64,000 nt of DNA from an uncultured Mucilaginibacter sp. (GTDB taxonomy: Bacteria > Bacteroidota > Bacteroidia > Sphingobacteriales > Sphingobacteriaceae), in NCBI GenBank assembly GCA_903891475.1, contig CAITEP010000021.1, positions 186,001 through 250,000 on the forward strand. The letters run 5' to 3'. The position numbers were made by a program, and so were the translations under genes. How positions within the stretch are numbered: position 1 is the stretch's first letter; every line of letters starts with the position of its first letter. Positions 56,199-64,000 of this stretch are shown here, piece after piece. The notes below the pieces were generated by a model that saw nothing but the letters and a program-made list of their open reading frames with translations, had not been told where the DNA came from and searched no databases.

Positions 56199-56292
56199 GT
56201 CTGAATCAGGGTTTACAGGATTTGAGAATTAACAGAATTTTGACTTAATCTAATCCTGAAAATTAACAAATCCTGTAAATGCTGATTCCGAC
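56199..56292. repeat. Intergenic inverted repeat, copy 7
   Basis: Starts GTCTGAATCAGGGTTTACAG and ends TGCTGATTCCGAC. It differs from copy 6 at about four positions. It begins 4 bp after the stop of permease 8 and is the only copy not followed by a permease gene. Confidence 0.9.
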
Positions 56293-56464
56293 AAATAATA
56301 AACAGTATCAAAACCGTACACCACTGTTTCAAAAATGAACACAACCATTAAATAAAAAATATTTAATTCGCTAAAAATCAAATATTTATATAATTGGTAC
56401 AGTTTTGATACTAGATAAAGAGTAATAAAACAATTTAACAATCCAACAATAGCATTCAAGCAAC

Positions 56465-57142
56465 ATGTTATCATTAAAAAATATTTCGAAGTATTACCAA
56501 ATAGGGGGCAATAAAAGCTTTGTGCTCAACAATGTAAGTTTGGAGGTAGAGGAGGGCGAATTTGTATCCATCATGGGGCCTTCAGGTTCGGGTAAATCAA
56601 CTCTGTTAAATATCATTGGCATGTTGGATGAACCTTCCGAAGGATACCATTATTTTGCGGGTAACGCGGTGCATCAACTTAAAGAAAAACAAAGGGCTGC
56701 TCTGTATAAACAATACGTGGGTTTTGTTTTTCAGGCCTACCATTTAATTGATGAATTAACGGTTTATGAAAACATTGAAACACCGCTCATATACCAAAAC
56801 TATAGCGGCAGTGACCGTAAAGCCATTGTTGCCGATATGTTAGACAGGTTTCAAATAGTAGGCAAAAAAGATTTGTTTCCGGCACAACTTTCAGGCGGGC
56901 AGCAACAGTTGGTAGGCATTGCCAGGGCACTCATTACCAAACCCAAGCTTATTTTGGCTGATGAACCTACCGGTAATCTTAATTCAAAACAAGGCATAGA
57001 AATTATGGAGCTTTTTGCTAAGCTCAACAAGGAGGATAAGGTTACCATTATACAAGTAACCCATTCCGAAAAAAATGCGGGTTATGGTTCCCGAATTATC
57101 AACCTATTGGATGGAAAAATTGATTCGTCTATAAAATTATAA
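56465..57142 (+). CDS. ABC transporter ATPase, MacB/LolD type (second of two, D-loop variant)
   Basis: 225 aa. Walker A GPSGSGKST (38-46), Q-loop FVFQAYHLIDELT, signature LSGGQ (142-146), Walker B LILADEP (162-168) and switch His200 are present. Two departures from the norm are visible: the D-loop reads GNLNSK with Asn173 where family members, including the first ATPase, have Asp; and the residue after LSGGQQQ is Leu149 in place of Arg. Both sit at the ATP-sandwich dimer interface and could slow or change hydrolysis. It lies 170 bp after the last hairpin repeat and 9 bp before the TolC-like gene, and these two form a tight pair. Confidence 0.93.
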   Translation: MLSLKNISKYYQIGGNKSFVLNNVSLEVEEGEFVSIMGPSGSGKSTLLNIIGMLDEPSEGYHYFAGNAVHQLKEKQRAALYKQYVGFVFQAYHLIDELTVYENIETPLIYQNYSGSDRKAIVADMLDRFQIVGKKDLFPAQLSGGQQQLVGIARALITKPKLILADEPTGNLNSKQGIEIMELFAKLNKEDKVTIIQVTHSEKNAGYGSRIINLLDGKIDSSIKL

Positions 57143-57151
57143 GCATAGCTA

Positions 57152-58588
57152 ATGAGATTTTTGAAATACGTTTTTGTAATACTTATTATATCAATTTCGC
57201 AATTTGTCGCTGCTCAGCAAAATAATACCTATACCCTACAGGATTGTTTGGCTATAGCTGTAAAAAATAATTTGCAGGTAAAACAAAGCTCCCTAAATGC
57301 CGAAAGCAATCATCTTGCCTATCTGCAAGCAAAAGAAAACCTACTACCAGCTGTGAGTGGTAGTGCTGGTCGAACTTTAAGCCAGGGTAGGGCTATCAAT
57401 TCGGTTACTAATACCTATGTAAACCAGTCGCTCACTTCTGATAATTACGGACTAAATGGTAGCCTAACCCTGTTTAATGGTTTGGCATTGCAAAACGCTA
57501 TCAAACAAGCCTCCCTAGCCTACGAAGCCGGTAAAATGGACTTTCAGGCAGCTAAAGATATTGTAACCCTAAACCTTATCAGCAATTATCTAAGCATTTT
57601 AAACAACCTCGAAATTATTGAACAGGTAAAAAGCCAGTTAGAAGTATCAAAACAAACAGTAGCCAGGGCCGAAATTTATGAAAAGGAAGGTGCCAACAAG
57701 GCCGCTTCTGATATTTATGATTTCAAAGGTCAACAGGCCTCAAACGAGGTGGCGGTAGTAACCGCGCAAAACTCGTTGAACGCGGCAAAGTTGAGTTTGT
57801 TCCAAATTATGAATATGCCCTACAACCCCGATGCCACTTTTGAACCCATACCTGCCGATGCCATTTTGCCCCAACAAATGAACACAAGCACCGAACAAAT
57901 TTACCAAAATGCGCTGAACGAATTGCCTGCGGTAAAAGCAGCCAGATTAAGAACAGAAAGCTATGAAAAGGCCTTAAAGGTTTCCAAAGGATATTTGTAT
58001 CCTAACTTGAATATCAGTGGCGGCTTATCAACCACTTACTCAAGTGCCGGACAAAAATCTGTTTTTACGGATTCAACAACGAGCGCGGTGCCGGGCATGT
58101 ATGTAAATTCGGTTGGGGGTAAGCAAGCTGTTTTCAGCACCCAAGCCAATTACGCGACTCAAAATATCAGCTATGCCGATCAGTTTAAAAACAACTACGG
58201 GACTTATTTGGCCCTTAATTTAAACATCCCTATCTTCTCCAACTTTACAAAGCGGAACGCCATTTCGCAAGCAAAAATTAATTTGCAGATCTATCAAAAC
58301 CTGGAGGATAATGTAAAGGTACAGCTTCGTCAAAATATTGAGCAGGCCTACTATAACATGAGTTCGGCTTATAACCGCTATCAAGCTATACAAGGGCAGG
58401 TAAATGTATATTCAGAAAGTTTCAGGATCAATAAACTACGTTATGAGGCTGGGGTAATTACCTCGGTTGATTATATCATCGCGAAAAACAACCTTGATAA
58501 TGCCAAGCTAAACCTTATTAGCGCCAAATACGATTATTATACTAGCAACAAGCTTTTGGATTATTACCAAGGAAAGCTGTCTTTTTAA
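57152..58588 (+). CDS. TolC-family outer-membrane efflux channel
   Basis: A 478-aa outer-membrane protein with signal peptide MRFLKYVFVILIISISQFVAAQQ. Two OEP repeats are visible: YTLQDCLAIAVKNNLQVKQSSLNAESNHLAYLQAKENLLPAVSG for the first and the region from about residue 255 (YQNALNELPAVKAARLRTESYEKALKVSKGYLYPNLNISGGLS) for the second, both with the long coiled-coil helices of TolC and the conserved RYEAGVITSVDYIIAKNNLDNAKLNL near the end. It should form the trimeric exit duct for the MacA-like adaptor at the start of the array. It is the last gene of the export cluster; no clear terminator was seen after it. Confidence 0.94.
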   Translation: MRFLKYVFVILIISISQFVAAQQNNTYTLQDCLAIAVKNNLQVKQSSLNAESNHLAYLQAKENLLPAVSGSAGRTLSQGRAINSVTNTYVNQSLTSDNYGLNGSLTLFNGLALQNAIKQASLAYEAGKMDFQAAKDIVTLNLISNYLSILNNLEIIEQVKSQLEVSKQTVARAEIYEKEGANKAASDIYDFKGQQASNEVAVVTAQNSLNAAKLSLFQIMNMPYNPDATFEPIPADAILPQQMNTSTEQIYQNALNELPAVKAARLRTESYEKALKVSKGYLYPNLNISGGLSTTYSSAGQKSVFTDSTTSAVPGMYVNSVGGKQAVFSTQANYATQNISYADQFKNNYGTYLALNLNIPIFSNFTKRNAISQAKINLQIYQNLEDNVKVQLRQNIEQAYYNMSSAYNRYQAIQGQVNVYSESFRINKLRYEAGVITSVDYIIAKNNLDNAKLNLISAKYDYYTSNKLLDYYQGKLSF

Positions 58589-58811
58589 ATTTGGGAAAAT
58601 GTAAGTTAGTGTTTTTTGGTACCTTAAAATTGGAGAGAATTTTAAAAAAAAGCCAAATTTTAATTAATCTATTACATGTTGCGGGATTAAAAAAAAGATA
58701 AAAAATGGGAGAAAAAGTTATGCATTATATTAAAAATCAACATATTATATAATATTTAACGCCAATTAAATCATCCTTTATGCACAATCTTTCTGTAATT
58801 TCTGTTTATTT

Positions 58812-59189
58812 TTGGACATTGCCAAATCTGTTTTTAAATCATCTGTTGATGCCTTGCTAAAAGCGTTTTCAAATAAACATGGAAGCGAGCAAAGTGCAAT
58901 ATATGAATTTGTACATCTTTTGGATAGTTCGGATGGTAACGCCGATGGCTTGCCTGAAAATTTGCTGGCTCACCCCTATATTATTCTCTGGTTACACTTA
59001 ATGCATGTAGAAATGCACAAAATTGCCGATGGAAAATCAGATATTAACCATTATGCCTTAACCAATGAGACGAAATTTTTTGCAGTAGCATCAGATTACT
59101 TTTTTGAGAAACCCGAACAACTGCAAACGAAGCACCCTAATCTTTTTAATTTGATGAGTAAGATTTTTAAGCAGGATTTATTAGTCTAA
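58812..59189 (+). CDS. Truncated MtfA-like (peptidase M90) protein, probably inactive
   Basis: 125 aa from TTG at 58812, with an in-frame stop at 58767-58769 upstream, against about 250 aa for full-length MtfA relatives. The retained part covers the C-terminal half: YEFVHLLDSSDGNADGLP, ILWLHLMHVEMHKIADGKSDINHYALTN, KFFAVASDYFFEKPEQLQTKHPNLFNLMSKIFKQDL, which follow the MtfA pattern HEfaHxLD..DG..DG.P ... AEFFAVxSEYFFexPe....hP.ly.....y.QD. The first zinc His of HExxH is Tyr here, and the Glu before FFAV is Lys, so two of three expected metal ligands are gone. The N-terminal half is absent. It is best read as a decaying gene or pseudo-enzyme. Confidence 0.65.
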   Translation: MDIAKSVFKSSVDALLKAFSNKHGSEQSAIYEFVHLLDSSDGNADGLPENLLAHPYIILWLHLMHVEMHKIADGKSDINHYALTNETKFFAVASDYFFEKPEQLQTKHPNLFNLMSKIFKQDLLV

Positions 59190-59588
59190 TTTTTATATCA
59201 AATCCAATTTTGTTGACGAATGGGATAATTAACTTCTTATTATTTAAATCGGTTATTTAATAGGAGTATGAGCAAAACTTCGCCAACAAGCTTTGCATGG
59301 GCGAAGCATATATTGATTTAATATGAATAAGATGAATTAGGTGTTTTTGAAAACCTTAGGCAAAGTAGGGTACAAAAATCGTTATACACCTTTAATTATT
59401 ATCGGTTAAACACGCCTAATTCTTACTTGAAGATTAAATATCGCTGCTTTGCTATTTCAACTAAATATGCTCACACTTGCAGCATAAATAGGTATCCATC
59501 CATGAATATTCGTTTTTAATTTTCAAATTGTACTTTCGTATAATAATTTTAAATATCTGTAATTAAGGTCGTTTGTTTAGTTCACACT
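59190..59588. other. Intergenic region before the glycan-locus regulator
   Basis: 399 bp without a gene. A short stem CTTCGCC (59278-59284) with GGCGAAG (59300-59306) is visible but lacks a T-run. It probably contains the regulator's promoter; no element could be assigned. Confidence 0.5.
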
Positions 59589-62480
59589 ATGTTTAAACCG
59601 ATAAAGTTTTTAGCGCTATTTTTTTTATTAATTAGGGTACATGCGTTTTGTGCTCAAATAAAGAATATTGGCGTGCCATACATACAAAATTATACCAAGG
59701 CACAATACCAATCGGGTAATCAGAATTGGTCAGTCACTCGGGATGAACAAGGTATAATGTATTTTGGTAACGCGGAGGGTATGTTATCGTTTGACGGAAA
59801 GTACTGGCAATTGTACAGAATGCCTAATGGTTTAATAGTGCGAACCGTAGCAGCCGATGGGCATGGTAAAATTTATGCTGGTGGTTTTGGTGAATTTGGT
59901 TTTTGGGAGTATGATAGCAAGGGCTTTTTAAAATATAATTCACTTATTAATTTGGTACCTAAAGCCAATTTACCAAACGAAGAAATATGGAAAATATATG
60001 TTGATGTGGATAAGGTAATTTTTCAATCCTTCGGGTCTATTTATATTTATCAGCACCATAAAATTACTATTGTACGTGCGCCTAATCCGTTTTTGTTTTT
60101 GTTTAAAGTAGGTAAAAAGTATTTTGTGGAGCAGGTAAATGCTGGTTTGTTTGAACTTAAAAATAATCAACTCAACTATATTAACGGTAGTGATGTTTTG
60201 GGGAAAAGTGGTGTATTATCCATCCTGCCATTCTCAAACAATAGATATTTAATTGGTACCTCCAACAAGGGGCTATTTATTTTTGATGGATCCACGATAA
60301 AACAATGGCAAAACCAGGCAAACGATTTTTTTAAAACCTATCAGCTCAACAATGGTGCGGTTATTCCTGGAAAGTACTTCGCATTTGGCACTATTTTGAA
60401 TGGCATTTTAATTTTAGATACAGCTGGCAATGTAGTGCAGCACATAAATAAATCTAGCGGGTTACAAAACAATACTGTATTAAGTTTATATACCGATAAT
60501 GAACAGAACCTTTGGGCTGGTTTGGATAATGGAATAGATAGGGTAGAGGTAAACTCGCCTCTTTATTTTTACTTTGATAAAACCGGAAAATTTGGTACCG
60601 TTTACTCAAGCATTATTTTTAATAATAAAATTTATTTGGGTACCAATCAGGGTTTGTTTTATAGTAATTGGTTTACCAAAAGTAACAACCAATGGCTACA
60701 AACTTTTGACTTTAAATTAATCACAGGCTCGCAAGGTCAAGTTTGGGATTTGTCCTTACAGGATGGACACCTGTTATGTGGCCATAATGATGGCACCTAT
60801 CAGGTTAATGGTAGCAGTATTACAAAAATATCATCCATTAATGGTGGGTGGACTATTAAAAAACTGAACAATAATTTACTGATACAGGGAACCTATACTG
60901 GGCTGGTTATTTTTAAAAAAGACAGTAAAGACAATTGGGTATTTGACCATAAAATTGAAGGTTTTGGTGAGCCCTCAAGATATGTAGAGCAGGATGCCAA
61001 AGGACAAATTTGGGTAAGCCATGCATACAAAGGGATTTATAAAATTATTTTGAGTAGCGATTATAAAAAAGCTATCTCGATTAAGTATTATGATAAGTCT
61101 TTTGGATTGCCTGATAGCTACAATGTAAGTGTTTTTAACTTGGACAATCGCATTGTATTTTCCTCGGATTCGGGTTTTTGTATTTACGATGATATTAGTG
61201 ATCGGTTTTTTAAATATCAACAATTAAACAAAAAACTAGGGACTTTTGCATCTTCAAACAAAATAATAACGGCCATAGGTAAAAAATATTGGTTTATTAA
61301 TAATGGTTTGGTTGCTATAGCCGATTTATCAAACCCAGGAAAGTTACTGATCGATTCCAATCGGTTTAATTCGCTCAACGGTCAAATGGTGCAGCATTAT
61401 GAAAACATCAACTTAATTAACAACCGTATTTACCTCATCAGCCTCGACGATGGTTTTGTAATTTTAAATGATGATGACGCACTTTTGCAAAACGGGGTAA
61501 AACTACCCAAAGTTTTAATAAGAAGAATAGAGAATATTACTGATAAGGTGACTTTATTAAGCGAATATGGAGAAAGCTTGCCATCACTCGAAATTCCATT
61601 CTCAAAAAATAATATCCGTATTTCGTATACCTTACCATATTATAAACAATCAAAAATCAAGTTTCAATATTATCTGGAAGGATATTCAAAGCAATGGGCG
61701 GATTGGAGTAACCAGAGTCAGAAAGAATTTACCAACCTTGCACAAGGCAATTATGTTTTTAAAATAAGGGCCAAAATTAGTGAGGAAAATATTTCGCCAA
61801 TAACACAGTTTTCCTTTACCATATTAGCACCTTGGTATGCAAATAGCTTTGCTATCTCTATTTATATCCTAATATTAATTGCCGCTTATTATATAATAAG
61901 GTACTATTACAGGCTAAAGCTAAAACTCCATCAATATCTAATACATCAAAAGTTAGAGAACGAAAAAGCAGAGTTTTTGAAACAGGAAGCCATTGCCAAC
62001 GAACAGCAAATTGTAAAAATACGAAATGAACAACTACAAGCAGATTTAGCAGGAAAAAGTCGGGAGTTAGCCAATTCGGCAATGAATATTGTTTACAAGA
62101 ATGAATTACTTCAAAAAATAAGCGATGAAATTGGTCATTTAAAAGATAGCAGCGGTAAACCATTGTCGGACGAGCAATTAAAGCGTTTACAAAAGGTTAT
62201 TAACGAAGGGATGACGGATGAGCGTGATTGGAACGTTTTTGAAAGTAGTTTTAATGAGGCCCACGAAAACTTTTTTAAGAAACTCAAAATAGACCACCCT
62301 GACTTGGTGCCAAACGACTTAAAATTATGTGCTTATCTGCGTATGAATATGAGCAGTAAAGAAATGGCATCGCTCTTAAACATATCGTTAAGGGGAGTGG
62401 AAATTAGACGTTATAGGCTTCGTAAAAAACTGAATCTTCCTCACGATAAAAACTTGGTTGAGTTTTTGATTGAATTGTAA
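59589..62480 (+). CDS. Membrane regulator with propeller sensor, Y_Y_Y domain and LuxR-type HTH
   Basis: 963 aa. After a signal peptide (MFKPIKFLALFFLLIRVHAFCAQ) come two-component-regulator-type propeller repeats (about 25-640: NWSVTRDEQGIMYFGNAEGMLSFDGKYW, NTVLSLYTDNEQNLWAGLDNGIDRVEV and others), a triple-tyrosine (Y_Y_Y) domain (about 665-740, KIKFQYYLEGYSKQWADWSNQSQKEFTNLAQGNYVFKIRA), one TM (about 752-772), a coiled-coil linker and a C-terminal LuxR/GerE-like helix-turn-helix (LRMNMSSKEMASLLNISLRGVEIRRYRLRKKL). There is no kinase domain, so the glycan signal is passed through the membrane directly to DNA. Its position upstream of a susC gene indicates that it controls that polysaccharide-utilisation locus. 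Confidence 0.92.
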   Translation: MFKPIKFLALFFLLIRVHAFCAQIKNIGVPYIQNYTKAQYQSGNQNWSVTRDEQGIMYFGNAEGMLSFDGKYWQLYRMPNGLIVRTVAADGHGKIYAGGFGEFGFWEYDSKGFLKYNSLINLVPKANLPNEEIWKIYVDVDKVIFQSFGSIYIYQHHKITIVRAPNPFLFLFKVGKKYFVEQVNAGLFELKNNQLNYINGSDVLGKSGVLSILPFSNNRYLIGTSNKGLFIFDGSTIKQWQNQANDFFKTYQLNNGAVIPGKYFAFGTILNGILILDTAGNVVQHINKSSGLQNNTVLSLYTDNEQNLWAGLDNGIDRVEVNSPLYFYFDKTGKFGTVYSSIIFNNKIYLGTNQGLFYSNWFTKSNNQWLQTFDFKLITGSQGQVWDLSLQDGHLLCGHNDGTYQVNGSSITKISSINGGWTIKKLNNNLLIQGTYTGLVIFKKDSKDNWVFDHKIEGFGEPSRYVEQDAKGQIWVSHAYKGIYKIILSSDYKKAISIKYYDKSFGLPDSYNVSVFNLDNRIVFSSDSGFCIYDDISDRFFKYQQLNKKLGTFASSNKIITAIGKKYWFINNGLVAIADLSNPGKLLIDSNRFNSLNGQMVQHYENINLINNRIYLISLDDGFVILNDDDALLQNGVKLPKVLIRRIENITDKVTLLSEYGESLPSLEIPFSKNNIRISYTLPYYKQSKIKFQYYLEGYSKQWADWSNQSQKEFTNLAQGNYVFKIRAKISEENISPITQFSFTILAPWYANSFAISIYILILIAAYYIIRYYYRLKLKLHQYLIHQKLENEKAEFLKQEAIANEQQIVKIRNEQLQADLAGKSRELANSAMNIVYKNELLQKISDEIGHLKDSSGKPLSDEQLKRLQKVINEGMTDERDWNVFESSFNEAHENFFKKLKIDHPDLVPNDLKLCAYLRMNMSSKEMASLLNISLRGVEIRRYRLRKKLNLPHDKNLVEFLIEL

Positions 62481-62917
62481 AAGCTCTTAACCTTCTTATT
62501 AAAATAAATAATGATCCTTCCTTATTATCAAAATTTTAGGTATATTAAATCGATAAAATTTTTGCCGTTCAAACTATTACTCATTTTATTACCTAAAACC
62601 TCACAAAAAATTTGTAATAACACCATTACAAATTGCTCAAATTACTAATTTACTACATCATTACCTCTCATGTCTCCTTTTTCATGATGTATTGCTCATA
62701 ATAGGAGTGTAGTATGTATCATGTACACTATGTGGGTTTATTATGCTGATTATTAATTAATTAAATTTTATAGCACAACAAAGTGAGAAACTGTTTGTTT
62801 AATGATGTAATAATGTAGAGTTTAATTATTTGCAATTAGACCTACAACTCAACAACTTCGTACAATTAATAAAACCAATTTTTTAATCCAATTATCTATT
62901 AATTTTTAATTAACGCT
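62481..62917. promoter_or_regulatory. Leader and promoter region of the SusC locus
   Basis: 437 bp, strongly AT-rich, between the regulator and susC. This is where the regulator should bind. No convincing TAnnTTTG box or repeat operator was picked out by eye. Confidence 0.5.
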
Positions 62918-64000
62918 ATGAAGAGAATTTTTACAATCTCAGGGTTGGTACTATTCTGTTTCTTTTTTATTAACGTGGCCTTTGCGCAAAACAATACCAT
63001 AAAAGGTAAAGTTACAGATGCGGCAACTGGCGAATTACTCGCAGGGGTAAGCGTTGCTGTTAAAGGAACAACAAATGGTACACAAACCGATGTAAATGGT
63101 GCATATACAATTACTGCGCCATCTACTGCAACAATAACATTTAGCTATATAGGGTATGCTACCCAAAGTATTGCTATAAATGGAAAAACTATCATTGATA
63201 TAAAACTTGCACCACAAATTAATGATTTGCAACAGGTGGTTGTAATAGGATATGGTACCCAAAAGAAAATTGACAACACAGGTTCAGTTGCCACTATAAA
63301 AGGTGCAGATGTTGCCAAGGAATCGTCTCAAAATGCACTTTCATCACTACAAGGTAAAGTAGCCGGTTTAAGCATTATTAATAACGGGTCGCCAGGTGCA
63401 TCTCCTGAAGTAACTATTCGCGGTTTAGGAACCATAGGCGGAAGTTCAAGTCCTTTATACGTAGTTGATGATGTTTGGTACGATGACATTAGCTTTTTGA
63501 ATACCGCCGACATTGATAATATTTCTGTTTTAAAGGACGCATCTAGTACCGCGATTTTTGGTATTCGAGGTGCTAACGGTGTTGTCTTAATTACAACTAA
63601 ACGTGGTGGAAAAGGTAAGCCAGTTATCAATTTCAATGGCTATGTAGGCTGGCAAAAAGCAACAAACTTGGTAAAAATGGCTGATGCTACACAATATGCA
63701 ACAGCAATAAATGAACTTTATCAGTATAATAATATTACGCCACTATTATTTTCTAATCCTTCAAGCTTCGGTACAGGTACCAACTGGTACAATCAGATTC
63801 TTAGAAATGCGCTTGTAACCAATCATGAACTTTCAATAGGTGGTGGTAGTGAGCACAACGTTTATAATGTATCTTTTGGATTTCTTGATCAAGATGGTTT
63901 AGTAAAAACAAATAATTACAAGAGGTACACTATGCACGTATCGGATGATTGGACTGTTGTTAAGCCATTAAAAATTGGATTTACACTGAGCGGACTTTCA
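62918..64000 (+). CDS. SusC/RagA-family TonB-linked outer-membrane receptor (3' end cut by window)
   Basis: 361 codons are visible from ATG at 62918 and the frame is open to the window edge; full-length members have about 1000 residues. Signal peptide MKRIFTISGLVLFCFFFINVAFAQ is followed by a carboxypeptidase-regulatory-like domain (IKGKVTDAATGELLAGVSVAVKGTTNGTQTDVNGAYTI), then the TonB-box region (QQVVVIGYGTQKK) and the plug domain (ALSSLQGKVAGLSIINNGSPGASPEVTIRGLGTIGG, YVVDDVWYDDI, ISVLKDASSTAIFGIRGANGVVLITTKRG). It imports large oligosaccharides with a SusD lipoprotein, whose gene should lie just beyond the window. It is controlled, by position, by the regulator at 59589-62480. Confidence 0.95.
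   Translation, partial: MKRIFTISGLVLFCFFFINVAFAQNNTIKGKVTDAATGELLAGVSVAVKGTTNGTQTDVNGAYTITAPSTATITFSYIGYATQSIAINGKTIIDIKLAPQINDLQQVVVIGYGTQKKIDNTGSVATIKGADVAKESSQNALSSLQGKVAGLSIINNGSPGASPEVTIRGLGTIGGSSSPLYVVDDVWYDDISFLNTADIDNISVLKDASSTAIFGIRGANGVVLITTKRGGKGKPVINFNGYVGWQKATNLVKMADATQYATAINELYQYNNITPLLFSNPSSFGTGTNWYNQILRNALVTNHELSIGGGSEHNVYNVSFGFLDQDGLVKTNNYKRYTMHVSDDWTVVKPLKIGFTLSGLS

Noticed and set aside
38217..56292. CRISPR-like or phage-att interpretation of the repeated spacers
   Set aside because: The repeats are ~100 bp, palindromic and 2.4-2.7 kb apart with genes between them; there are no short unique spacers and no cas or integrase genes.

Overview
The window looks like chromosomal DNA of a low-GC Bacteroidota, most likely Sphingobacteriaceae (Mucilaginibacter/Pedobacter-like). 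The evidence is a SusC/RagA receptor behind a propeller/Y_Y_Y/LuxR regulator, DUF5916 and GH20 proteins, long Bacteroidota-type FtsX permeases (~800 aa), N-acetylglucosamine kinases of the BadF/BadG type and the general lack of Shine-Dalgarno sequences. No phage, IS element, CRISPR array or rRNA was seen. One tRNA-Arg(TCT) is present.

Layout: (1) 1-2905 is the end of a cell-shape operon (PBP2 cut by the window edge, then RodA). (2) 2916-13903 is a mixed block: an acidic unknown protein, thymidine kinase, an acyltransferase, a small secreted Cys protein, a DUF5916 outer-membrane protein, a MACPF-domain lipoprotein, a YVTN propeller protein, a YdeI-like protein, a BamA/TamA-like barrel with a homopolymer frameshift in its signal peptide, CsbD, and a tiny membrane protein. 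(3) 14211-19517 is central carbon metabolism: a tight pfkA / BadF-family / gap operon, a divergent NUDIX regulator, and a second, intact BadF-type GlcNAc kinase. (4) 19927-20000 is the tRNA, followed by a gene-free stretch. (5) 20927-30301 is a five-gene operon joining planctomycete-style cytochrome/DUF1549/DUF1553 and DUF1501 proteins to a GH20 hexosaminidase. (6) 30672-58588 is the main feature of the window: an NtrC-type two-component system divergent from a MacA-like adaptor, an ABC ATPase, eight consecutive FtsX permeases, a second ABC ATPase and a TolC-like channel. (7) 59589-64000 is the start of a glycan-uptake locus (regulator plus SusC, cut by the window edge).

How parts may work together: GH20 could release GlcNAc from chitin or murein glycans, the kinase at 18663-19517 could phosphorylate it, and pfkA/gap carry the carbon through glycolysis. 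The permease array looks like a MacAB-TolC type envelope export or stress system whose permease gene has been multiplied. Seven related ~100-bp inverted repeats sit in the spacers between and after the permeases, almost always a few bases after a stop codon, so gene plus hairpin appears to be the unit of duplication.

Decayed material includes a 2OG-Fe(II) oxygenase remnant (30407-30631), an MtfA-like peptidase remnant that has lost apparent zinc ligands (58812-59189), and a BadF-family protein without its phosphate-binding motif (15212-16060). All calls come from reading the sequence; no database search was run.
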